From: Ignavibacteriota bacterium
Lineage (GTDB): Bacteria > Bacteroidota > Ignavibacteria > UBA10030 > UBA6906
Direction: 5' to 3'
Length of the DNA: 47,788 nucleotides
Assembly (NCBI GenBank): GCA_003152875.1
Contig: PMBF01000039.1
Coordinates: forward strand, 1-47,788
Positions 20,066 to 28,295 of the stretch are shown here, one piece after another. Position 1 is the stretch's first letter. Each line of letters opens with the position of its first letter. Both the position numbers and the translations under genes were made by a program. The notes under the pieces were generated by a model. It was not told where the DNA came from. It did not search any database and worked only from the letters and a program-made list of their open reading frames with translations.

Positions 20066-20818
20066 TCAAACCTTCGCGGTGTATGGATATCGTCCTGCCT
20101 CGCACCGCCGCCACAACCCCTGGCAGGAAAACTTGTTTTCATAGAGCGCGCGCCCCACCACAACCGAATCCACCCCGAACGGCTCCAGCTCCTGGACCCG
20201 GAGCAGATCGTCCAGGCCTCCGATTCCCCCTGAAGCCGTGATCCGCAGTCCGGTTTTCTCCCCCAGCTCACGCAGGACACTGACGTTGACCCCTCTCAGA
20301 GTGCCGTCCGTGCTGATGTTCGTGTAGACGACGCGGCGGAATCCGAGGGTCTTTGCATTCAGGGCCACGGTGAGGGCAGTCAATCCGGAGGATTCCGCCA
20401 TGCCCCGAACCACCACGATCCCATCCATGGCGTCGATTCCGAGCACAACCTTGCTGGGACCGAAGACGTCCAGAACCCGTTTTGCCTCGTCGGGGTTCTC
20501 AATCAGCATCGTTCCGATCAGCACGCGGTACATTCCGAGGTCAAAGGCGTCCTTGACGGCCTCAAATGACCTCAACCCTCCCCCCAATTCGATGGGAATA
20601 TCCACCGTATCGACTATCCGGCGGATTGCGTCGGTGTTGACGAGGTGTCCGGTAAGGGCGCCGTCGACATCTGTCACATGAAGCGACTTCGAGTTCTCCT
20701 GACGCCAGAGGCGGGCCATTTCAACCGGGTCGTCGGAGTACACGAACCCCTCTTCGCCCCGGACCATCTGGACGCAGCGGCCACCTTTGATTTCGATAGC
20801 GGGAATGAGGAGGAGCAT
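20066..20818 (-). CDS. HisA-like (betaalpha)8-barrel, phosphoribosylformimino-AICAR-phosphate isomerase family, orphan
   Basis: IPAIEIKGGRCVQMVRGEEG, LHVTDVDGALTG, IPIELGGGLRS, VLGIDAMDGIVVVRGM, RRVVYTNISTDGTLRG, ITASGGIGGLDDLLRV, SVVVGRALYENKF. No other his genes in the window. Confidence 0.82.
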   Translation of the reverse strand: MLLLIPAIEIKGGRCVQMVRGEEGFVYSDDPVEMARLWRQENSKSLHVTDVDGALTGHLVNTDAIRRIVDTVDIPIELGGGLRSFEAVKDAFDLGMYRVLIGTMLIENPDEAKRVLDVFGPSKVVLGIDAMDGIVVVRGMAESSGLTALTVALNAKTLGFRRVVYTNISTDGTLRGVNVSVLRELGEKTGLRITASGGIGGLDDLLRVQELEPFGVDSVVVGRALYENKFSCQGLWRRCEAGRYPYTAKV

Positions 20819-20965
20819 GCCGAATCTTCTATCAGAACATGAAAATGCAGAAATTGACCCTCAATAGCAAGGAGCCGGCGGGCCCTGGGAGGCACCCTCG
20901 TCTCCGTAAATCTGATATTATTATGAATGAAACGCCTTCGGCTCCTGACTGCCGCTCAGGCGAAC

Positions 20966-21061
20966 CTGTTCGGGCCAACCCGTCCGGTAAGACTGTTCGG
21001 TCAGGCCTTGAGGTCACTGTTCGGCCAGACCTTGAGGAGACCGTTCGGTCAAACTGTTCGG
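20966..21061. repeat. Short degenerate tandem repeat, about 24-bp period, in intergenic DNA
   Basis: CTGTTCGGTCAGGCCTTGAGGTCA (20993-21016) and CTGTTCGGCCAGACCTTGAGGAGA (21017-21040), with partial units starting at 20966, 21041 and 21054. Confidence 0.75.
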
Positions 21062-21268
21062 CGTGTTCACAAATTTGCCGGATCGCATTCCTTTTCTCTC
21101 CCTTCCTCGCTATCTTTGCCCGTGCCTTCCAGACAACCCCGGAGCTGTGTCTCCCCAGGCACGAACCTGTAATTGCCGGGGGCCGCTGAGCAGCGGCATG
21201 AGGCACAACCGTAATCATACGATCCCGTCACGTTGCTCTCCTTCTCAGAACATCACATACGGACAAGC

Positions 21269-22912
21269 ATGAAGCCTCTCTGCCTGGTTTTCCTGGCTTT
21301 GCTGAGTTGCGCACTGATTGCACAGGCGGCTCCGGCGCCCCTCCCTTCTGTCGATCTCGTTCTCGTCATCAGTCTCGACCAGTTCCCCTACGAATACATG
21401 ACGCGCTTTCGCCCTCACTTCACGGGGGGGCTGGCCATGCTGCTGGACCGGGGGGCCGTATTTACCAACGCCGTCTACAAGCACGCCCAGTGCAACACCG
21501 GCCCGGGCCACGCGGTGATCCTGAGCGGATCGTACGGTGCGGAAAACGGCATCGTTTCCAACAACTGGTATGACCGCGCACTCGGGCGTACGGTCTACTG
21601 TGTGGAAGACGAGAGTGTCTCCCTGCTGGGAGGAAAAGGGGACGGGCGATCCCCTGCCCGCTTTGAAGCATCCACATTCGGAGACATGCTCCGGCTTCAC
21701 ACGGGGTTCGAATCGCGCGTCATCTCCATAGCCAACAAGGACAGGGCGGCCATCCTGATGGCGGGGCGCATGCCGACCGGGGTATACTGGATGGCGGACT
21801 CGGCGTTCGTTTCATCCACATATTATCTGAACGCACTGCCGGTATGGCTGAAGGAGTTCAACGGGTCCGGGATGATCAACTCATACTTCGGCGCTCTCTG
21901 GAACCAGTCCCTACCCGAGACCGCCTTCAGCGGCATGGACCAGGACGATGCGCCCTACGAAGAATCACGGGACGGGCTGGGACGGACATTCCCGCACCGC
22001 ATTACCGGTACGGACAGGTCGCACCTCACATCGTCCTACTACTCAGCACTCTGGACCAGCCCTTACGGTGTCATGCTCCCGGCAGAGGCGGCCCGGCGGG
22101 CTGTCCTGGGGGAGCGGTTGGGAAAGCGGGGTGTGACAGACCTTCTCTGCATCGGATTCTCCACCACAGACTACGTGGGGCATGCTTACGGACCGCACAG
22201 CCGTGAGATTCTCGAGATTGCGGTCGCGGTCGACCGGACGCTTGGAGAGTTCTTCTCCTTCATCGACAGCACGGTCGGCCTGCAGCGATGCATCATCGCC
22301 CTGACAAGCGACCACGGTGTTTCACCCATCCCCGAGTACCTGATGGCGCACGTCCCCGGGGCCAGCGCCGGCCGGATTCCCGGCGACTTGGTGAGAAATA
22401 CCGCTGAAGCATCACTCACAACTGTTTTCGGACGTCCACCTGCCCCCTCATGGGTGGAGGCAGTTGTCGAACGCAATGTGTACCTGAGACGGACGGCCCT
22501 TCAAAAAAAGAACATTAGTCTGAGCCGGGCGGCAGCGATCGTGGCTGAAAAGCTTCGTCAACTACCCGGGGTCGCCCACGCGTGGAATCTTCTCGACCTC
22601 TCCGGTTCCGATGGGACCGGGCTGACCGAGAGGGTTCGCCTCAGCTACCGGCCCGACCGCTGCGGCGAGGTATTCTACATGCTCAAGCCCTTCTATCTCG
22701 AAGGGGGGCACAGCGGGACGTCACACGGCGACCCGTACGACTACAATGCGCACGTGCCATTGATCCTGATGGGAGTGGGAATCCGCCAGGGAGTGTATGA
22801 TCAGGATGCGAGCCCGGCCGATCTTGCCCCCACCCTGTCGGCTCTCCTGGGAGTAGAGTTCCCTTCCGGGCGGACCGGTAAGGTTCTCAGGGAGGCTCTC
22901 GACCGCAAGTAA
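21269..22912 (+). CDS. Secreted alkaline phosphatase-superfamily enzyme (PafA-like / type I phosphodiesterase)
   Basis: Signal peptide; ISLDQFPYEYMTRF, YKHAQCNTGPGHAVILSGSYGAENGIVSNNWYDR, ANKDRAAILMAGR, SDHGVSPIPEY, HSGTSHGDPYDYNAHVPLILMG metal-site motifs. Confidence 0.9.
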   Translation: MKPLCLVFLALLSCALIAQAAPAPLPSVDLVLVISLDQFPYEYMTRFRPHFTGGLAMLLDRGAVFTNAVYKHAQCNTGPGHAVILSGSYGAENGIVSNNWYDRALGRTVYCVEDESVSLLGGKGDGRSPARFEASTFGDMLRLHTGFESRVISIANKDRAAILMAGRMPTGVYWMADSAFVSSTYYLNALPVWLKEFNGSGMINSYFGALWNQSLPETAFSGMDQDDAPYEESRDGLGRTFPHRITGTDRSHLTSSYYSALWTSPYGVMLPAEAARRAVLGERLGKRGVTDLLCIGFSTTDYVGHAYGPHSREILEIAVAVDRTLGEFFSFIDSTVGLQRCIIALTSDHGVSPIPEYLMAHVPGASAGRIPGDLVRNTAEASLTTVFGRPPAPSWVEAVVERNVYLRRTALQKKNISLSRAAAIVAEKLRQLPGVAHAWNLLDLSGSDGTGLTERVRLSYRPDRCGEVFYMLKPFYLEGGHSGTSHGDPYDYNAHVPLILMGVGIRQGVYDQDASPADLAPTLSALLGVEFPSGRTGKVLREALDRK

Positions 22913-23143
22913 TCTCCCTGGCGTACCTGATCGTGCAGGATTTCTCCCTGGAGGACAGGACTGACTGGGCGCTGTTCGGCGGGAGCAAGACCTTTCGGCC
23001 CTATCCCTCGATCACCGATGGCAAGCTTCGAAGCGCAGTCGTACGCGCCGGGTTGAGCACCGTGATGCCAAACTGATTGCCGCGGGTGCGGGCGAAGGTC
23101 CGACCGTCTCTCTTGAGCGGAGCAGGATGTCAATATTGCCGGG

Positions 23144-24244
23144 TTACTGGCTGGAGAATTTCTTCCGGCGGTTGCGGATATAGTCCACGAACACAAACTC
23201 CCCCAGCTTGTTCAGCGACGAGTAGTATGCCCGCCCCTGGTTCGCCTTGGTGAGTTCCTCCACAAAATTGATCAGGTAGGGATCGCGCGCCACCATGAAG
23301 GTGGTGATCGTGATCTTCTCGCGTCTGCAGGCTACCGCCTCATCGAGGGTCTTATTGACGATTTTGGGATCGAGTCCGAAGGAGTTCTTGTAGAGCCGGC
23401 CGTTCGGCTCGAAGATGGCCGAGGGTTTCCCGTCGGTGACCATGAAGATCTGTTTGTTCGCAGTGGGATGGCGGCGGAGCAGATTGCGCGCAAGCTGCAG
23501 ACCCGCCCTGGTATTTGTATGGTAGGGGCCGACGGTCAGAAAAGGCAGCTCGTTGATGCTGACCAGTTTCGCCTCGTCGCCGAAGACCACGAGCGCCAGG
23601 AAGTCCTTGGGGAAGCGGGTCATGATGAGCTCTGAGAGCGCAAGGCCGACCTGTTTGGCGGGTGTGATGCGGTCTTCCCCGTACAGAATCATGCTGTGGC
23701 TGATGTCGATCATGAGGACGGTGGCGCAGCTTGTCTGGAACTCCGTTTCATAGACTTCCAGGTCCTCTTCCTTCAGCGTAAAGTCGTCGATGCCGTCGCG
23801 CTTGAAGGCGTTGGTGAGAGTGGAGGTCAGATCGATATTCGTCGGCTGGTCGCCGAAGCTGAATTTGCGCGTCTCGCTGAGCCGGTCGACTCCCTTGCCG
23901 GTAAAGGGGGTCTCATGCGCCCCGTCGGGGGCCTTCTTCAGGGAGGTGAAAATCTCGCGCAGGGCATCCTGCCGGACCCGCTGCACACCCCGCTGGGTCA
24001 GCTGGTAGCCCGAATCGGCATCCTCGATGATCCCCATCTCCTTCAGTTTCTTGATGAGGTCTTCCATCGACATATCTTCATTGAAGAGGCCGTATTCCTG
24101 CGCCAGCTGCTTGAGCCACTCGAAGGCTTCCTGGACGTCACCGCTGGTTTGGACCACGAGATAGCTGAAGAGCGACAGCATCTGCTGCAGCTTTTGTTCA
24201 TCCGTCGACGAGGACGGCTGCCATTTGGAGTACTGGAATTTCAC
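23144..24244 (-). CDS. VWA-domain protein, partner of the MoxR-type ATPase
   Basis: MIDAS motif in VLMIDISHSMILYGEDRITPAKQV plus IFMVTDGKPSAIF; immediately follows the AAA+ gene. Confidence 0.87.
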   Translation of the reverse strand: MKFQYSKWQPSSSTDEQKLQQMLSLFSYLVVQTSGDVQEAFEWLKQLAQEYGLFNEDMSMEDLIKKLKEMGIIEDADSGYQLTQRGVQRVRQDALREIFTSLKKAPDGAHETPFTGKGVDRLSETRKFSFGDQPTNIDLTSTLTNAFKRDGIDDFTLKEEDLEVYETEFQTSCATVLMIDISHSMILYGEDRITPAKQVGLALSELIMTRFPKDFLALVVFGDEAKLVSINELPFLTVGPYHTNTRAGLQLARNLLRRHPTANKQIFMVTDGKPSAIFEPNGRLYKNSFGLDPKIVNKTLDEAVACRREKITITTFMVARDPYLINFVEELTKANQGRAYYSSLNKLGEFVFVDYIRNRRKKFSSQ

Positions 24245-24279
24245 GGACTTGGATCATCCTCCCGCTTTTGCTCCCGCTC

Positions 24280-25797
24280 TCAATCTTCCTCGTAGAGCTT
24301 CCCCTGGCCCGTGAAAATGCTGCCGACCAGGTCCTTGTAGGCCGTCATATGGTCCACCTCATCCTTGGCGATCTTGGAATTCTGATGCAGACCGTCGAGC
24401 ACGAACTCCATGACCGACGGGAGTTCCAGCTTCTCATCGACCGAAGGCATATGTTTCCTGGTCAGCTCACGGAGGCCCTTGACACGGTCGAGCTCCCTGA
24501 AATAGGCGTCCCGCGGCATGTCGTCGGAGATCTCCACTTTGTTTCCCGCTTCGAACCATTGGATGATGCGGCCGTATTCAGGATCGTCGTTTCCCTGCTG
24601 GCGTGATGCGCCGCCGCCTTCGTGAGCGGCGCGCTGCCGCTTGCGCAGAGGGTCCGGGAAGTAGCGTTTGAAGGTTTCCCTCACCGCCTTCCCGACAAGC
24701 GCCTTGCTGACTTTGACCGACCCCTCCTGCTCTCCTTCGAAGACCAGCTCCACCTTCCCGGTGAGTCCCGGGAGGACATGCGGCAGGTCGCAGATCCGCG
24801 GAAGGATGACGTCGTCATCAAGGAGAATGGCCCTGCGTTCGGCATTGCTGATCAGGTTCTCCATGGCCGAGATCGTCAGCCGCGCACTGACACCCGACTT
24901 CTGATCGACGAATTCACTTTTGCGCGCCTCGAAGGCGATCTGCTCGATGATCTCCTTGAAATAGCGGGGGACGGAGACCGTTTTCCCCTCGCGCTTGATC
25001 TGGGCTTCCTGATCGGTGATCCGTATGGACTCCTCGAGGGAGCGCGGATAGTGAGTCAGGATCTGAGAGTCGATGCGGTCCTTCAGCGGCGTAATGAGAT
25101 TTCCGCGGTTCGTGTAGTCCTCTGGGTTCGCCGTGAAGACCAGCATGATGTCGAGGGGAATCCGGATGTTGAACCCCCGGATCTGAATGTCCTTCTCTTC
25201 CAGAATGTTGAAGAGGCCGACCTGGATCCTGGGCTGAAGGTCCGGGAGCTCGTTGATCGCGAAGATCCCCCGGTTGCACCGCGGGACGATGCCGAAGTGG
25301 ATCGCTCCTTCGTGGGCATAGTGAAGGCGCTGGGATGCCGCCTTGATCGGATCGATGTCGCCGATCAGATCGGCGATCGTCACATCCGGAGTCGCCAGCT
25401 TCTCGCCGTAGCGCCGGCTCCGGTGGATCCATTCGATCGGGGTGCTTTCACCGCACTCGCGGACGAGGTCCACGGCGAACTTGCTGACGGGCGCGAAGGG
25501 GTTGTCGTTGATCTCGCTCCCCTTGATGACGGGGATCTCCTCGTCGAGCAGCGTGAAGAGCTGGCGCACGATACGGGATTTGGCCTGTCCCCGCAGTCCG
25601 AGCAGGATGACGTCGTGCTTGGCAAGTATGGCGTTGACCAGTGCGGGAATCACGCTGTATTCGTAGCCGATGATCCCGGGGAACAGGGTCTCCTTCTGCC
25701 GCATCTTCCGGATAAGGTTCTGCCGGATCTCGTCCTTCACCGGGATGACCTTATAGCCGCTCCCCCGCAGCTCGCCCAGCGTTTGTGGCTTGTTCAT
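24280..25797 (-). CDS. MoxR/Mg-chelatase-like AAA+ ATPase
   Basis: Walker A-like ILLGLRGQAKSR, Walker B region GIFAINELPDLQPRIQVGLFNILEEKDIQIRG, sensor region LVFTANPEDYTNRGNLITPLKDRIDSQI. Start ATG 25797. Confidence 0.9.
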   Translation of the reverse strand: MNKPQTLGELRGSGYKVIPVKDEIRQNLIRKMRQKETLFPGIIGYEYSVIPALVNAILAKHDVILLGLRGQAKSRIVRQLFTLLDEEIPVIKGSEINDNPFAPVSKFAVDLVRECGESTPIEWIHRSRRYGEKLATPDVTIADLIGDIDPIKAASQRLHYAHEGAIHFGIVPRCNRGIFAINELPDLQPRIQVGLFNILEEKDIQIRGFNIRIPLDIMLVFTANPEDYTNRGNLITPLKDRIDSQILTHYPRSLEESIRITDQEAQIKREGKTVSVPRYFKEIIEQIAFEARKSEFVDQKSGVSARLTISAMENLISNAERRAILLDDDVILPRICDLPHVLPGLTGKVELVFEGEQEGSVKVSKALVGKAVRETFKRYFPDPLRKRQRAAHEGGGASRQQGNDDPEYGRIIQWFEAGNKVEISDDMPRDAYFRELDRVKGLRELTRKHMPSVDEKLELPSVMEFVLDGLHQNSKIAKDEVDHMTAYKDLVGSIFTGQGKLYEED

Positions 25798-25823
25798 GGA
25801 TTGACCTTCCTGCTCCCCCCGTG

Positions 25824-25845
25824 AAAAAAACCGGCATGGCCGGTT
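25824..25845 (-). terminator. Intrinsic-terminator-like hairpin in the 5' leader of the MoxR gene
   Basis: Minus strand AACCGGC-CAT-GCCGGTT followed by TTTTT; 7-bp perfect stem. Lies just upstream of the SD/ATG (25797) of the MoxR gene. Confidence 0.5.
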
Positions 25846-25866
25846 GTCGACACCCCATCCGGCGCG

Positions 25867-25895
25867 TTGCAATTCCCTGCAGAAATTGGTACCAT
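25867..25895 (+). promoter_or_regulatory. Candidate promoter for the GT9-waaA-larC operon
   Basis: TTGCAA-N17-TACCAT in the divergent MoxR/GT9 intergenic region. Confidence 0.35.
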
Positions 25896-27000
25896 TGATC
25901 TGCCGGTCGATAGGAACCCTACGATTAAAACATTAATCATCCGCTTTAGTTCCGTCGGCGATATCGTCCTCTCTTCCCCGCTGATCCGCGCACTCCGGCA
26001 CCGGTTTCCGGACATGCAGATGGATTTCCTCGTGAAGGACGCATACGCGGACCTCGTTCGGTGGAACCCGCACGTCACCCGTGTCATTGCATTCCCGCAG
26101 GGAGGCGCATTTCAGGACCTCGTCCGCCTGCGCCGCCGCATCCGCGCGGAGAGGTACGACGTCATCCTCGACATTCACGACAGTCTGCGGAGCCGCTTTC
26201 TCTGCGCCGGTGCACGATCGGTGCGCCGTGTGAACAAGCGTAAGATCGCGCGATTCGCGCTCATCCATTTCAAGGTGAACCTCTACGGGCTGTTCCGCGG
26301 GGCGCCCGGTGTGGCGGAACGATATCTTGAAACCGCCAGCGGCCTTGGCGTGGCGGGAGACGGCGGGGGTCCGGAGCTCTTCCTGCCTGCGGCCGCCGTT
26401 GAGCGAGCGCAGGAGCTCCTGGCGGCGGAGGGGCTCGAGGGAGAGACGGCGCTCCTGGGGATCTGCCCGTCCGCAAGGCACTTCACCAAGATGTGGCCCG
26501 AGGAGCGCTTCGCGGAAGCTGCGGCGCTATTTGCGGTGCGGCGGCATGCTTCCGTTGTGCTCTTCGGAGCGGACGACGAGGCCGAGCGATGCCGCTCCAT
26601 CGCCAGGGCGATAGCCCGGCGCTCGCCGGTGACGCGGACGGCAGTCCTGGCCGGGCACTCCTCTCTTCTCGAGAGCGCAGCCGTCATGGACCGGTGCGGT
26701 GTTGTCGTCACCAACGACACCGGTCTCATGCATTGTGCGACCGCGCGCGGACGTCCGGTGGTCGCCGTGTTCGGATCCACCGTTCGCCAGTTCGGCTTCT
26801 TCCCGATGGGCGCGGCGAGCCGAGTGGTTGAGCACCCTTCTCTTGCCTGCCGTCCGTGCACGCACATCGGCAGGGAGCAATGTCCCCTGGGGCATTTCCG
26901 CTGCATGACGGAGATCGTCCCTGAGGCAGTTGTGGACGCGGCATCGTCGGTGTGGGAGGCGGCATCGCCGGCCGCCGCTGTCACCCGGCGGAGTTCTTGA
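25867..27000 (+). CDS. Glycosyltransferase family 9 (heptosyltransferase-like)
   Basis: IKTLIIRFSSVGDIVLSSPLIRALRHRFPDMQMDFLVK, LGICPSARHFTKMWPEERFAEAA, VVTNDTGLMHCATARGRPVVAVFGST. True start uncertain (see findings); homology begins near 25924. Confidence 0.88.
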   Translation: MQFPAEIGTIDLPVDRNPTIKTLIIRFSSVGDIVLSSPLIRALRHRFPDMQMDFLVKDAYADLVRWNPHVTRVIAFPQGGAFQDLVRLRRRIRAERYDVILDIHDSLRSRFLCAGARSVRRVNKRKIARFALIHFKVNLYGLFRGAPGVAERYLETASGLGVAGDGGGPELFLPAAAVERAQELLAAEGLEGETALLGICPSARHFTKMWPEERFAEAAALFAVRRHASVVLFGADDEAERCRSIARAIARRSPVTRTAVLAGHSSLLESAAVMDRCGVVVTNDTGLMHCATARGRPVVAVFGSTVRQFGFFPMGAASRVVEHPSLACRPCTHIGREQCPLGHFRCMTEIVPEAVVDAASSVWEAASPAAAVTRRSS

Positions 27001-27005
27001 ACCGT

Positions 27006-28295
27006 ATGCGCCAGCTCTGGGAATTCCTCTATACAACTCTCTTCATTCCTCTCCTCTGGCTCGTGCTGCGCTTTCTCGGGCTTGTGAAGTCCAAGGTCCG
27101 CCGCGGCATCGAGGGGCGCCGAGGACTCTTCGGAGAGCTCGCCGGCCGCATGCAGAGAGTCCCCCCCGGTCCGAGGGTCTGGTTCCACGCCTCCTCGATG
27201 GGCGAATTCGAACAGGCCAAACCGATCATTGCCGAGCTCAAGCGCCGGGATCCGGGGGTACGGGTCATCGCGAGTTTCTTTTCGCCCTCAGGGTACGACC
27301 ATTCCCTCAAGTACGCGCTGGCCGATGTGATCACATATCTTCCCTTTGATACCGACCCCGGGGCGAGGAAGTTTCTCGACCTGGTCCGCCCCACCGCAGC
27401 CGTCCTGGTGCGCTACGACGTCTGGCCGAACATGATCTGGGAGCTGGAGCGGCGGGGGATTCCCATCCTGATCGCGAATGCGACCATGAGACAGTCGAGT
27501 CCCCGTTTTCTCCCCGTGATCCGGAATTTTCACCACCACCTGTACAGCAGCATCCGTGAGATCCTCACCGTATCGGAATCCGACGTTGAGGCGTTTCGCC
27601 GCTTCTCGCTCGGGCGCACGCACATTGAGGCCATCGGGGACACGCGCTTTGACCAGGTCTGCACGAGAAGCGCCGAGGCGCGCAAGCACCACCTGCTTCC
27701 CGAACAGGTCTCCCGAGGGAAAAAAGTCATCGTGATCGGGAGCAGCTGGCCCGAAGACGAGGAGGTGATCGTTCCCGCGTTCCTGGAGATGCGGGGTCCG
27801 GATACGCTCATGGTGATCGTCCCTCACGAGCCAACGCTAGAGCACCTCGAGGAGCTTGAGCGCCGGGTAAACGGGGATGTTCGGTCCCTGCGGTTTTCCG
27901 CACTGAACGAATACAACGGAGAGCCGGTGATCATCGTGGACAGCATCGGCATCCTGCTGATGCTGTATGCAGCGGGACACGTGGCGTATGTGGGCGGGAG
28001 CTTCAGGCAGGGGGTCCACAACGTCATTGAAGCAGCGGTGTACGGGATACCGGTGGTCTTCGGGCCGCGCCACAGGAATTCGCAGGAAGCGGTCCAGCTT
28101 GCAGAGCGCGGCGGGGCGTTCGTGGTCGACGGGAGCCAGGCCATGGCCTCGGTCCTGGAGAGGCTGCTCACCGATGACAGGGCGCGCATCGAAGCCGGGC
28201 ACCTCGCGGCGCAGTTTGTGGTTACGAACACAGGAGCAACCGGGCGTTTCCTCCAGCACCTGGACCCCTACCTGCATTCACCGGGAACACCATGA
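27006..28295 (+). CDS. waaA: 3-deoxy-D-manno-octulosonic acid transferase
   Basis: RVWFHASSMGEFEQAKPIIAELKRRDPGVRVIASFFSPSGYD, VRYDVWPNMIWELERRGIPILIANATM, HVAYVGGSFRQGVHNVIEAAVYGIPVVFGPRHRNSQEA. Confidence 0.94.
   Translation: MRQLWEFLYTTLFIPLLWLVLRFLGLVKSKVRRGIEGRRGLFGELAGRMQRVPPGPRVWFHASSMGEFEQAKPIIAELKRRDPGVRVIASFFSPSGYDHSLKYALADVITYLPFDTDPGARKFLDLVRPTAAVLVRYDVWPNMIWELERRGIPILIANATMRQSSPRFLPVIRNFHHHLYSSIREILTVSESDVEAFRRFSLGRTHIEAIGDTRFDQVCTRSAEARKHHLLPEQVSRGKKVIVIGSSWPEDEEVIVPAFLEMRGPDTLMVIVPHEPTLEHLEELERRVNGDVRSLRFSALNEYNGEPVIIVDSIGILLMLYAAGHVAYVGGSFRQGVHNVIEAAVYGIPVVFGPRHRNSQEAVQLAERGGAFVVDGSQAMASVLERLLTDDRARIEAGHLAAQFVVTNTGATGRFLQHLDPYLHSPGTP

Noticed and set aside
20966-21061. Possible CRISPR array
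   Set aside because: Only two full 24-bp units, adjacent with no unique spacers; no cas genes. It is a tandem repeat, not CRISPR.
21700-21716. tRNA T-arm-like GGTTCGAATC
   Set aside because: Lies inside the PafA-like coding sequence; no acceptor stem, anticodon arm or CCA can be assembled around it.
24622-25824. 400-aa plus-strand ORF
   Set aside because: Antisense to the MoxR-type ATPase gene; no domain features.
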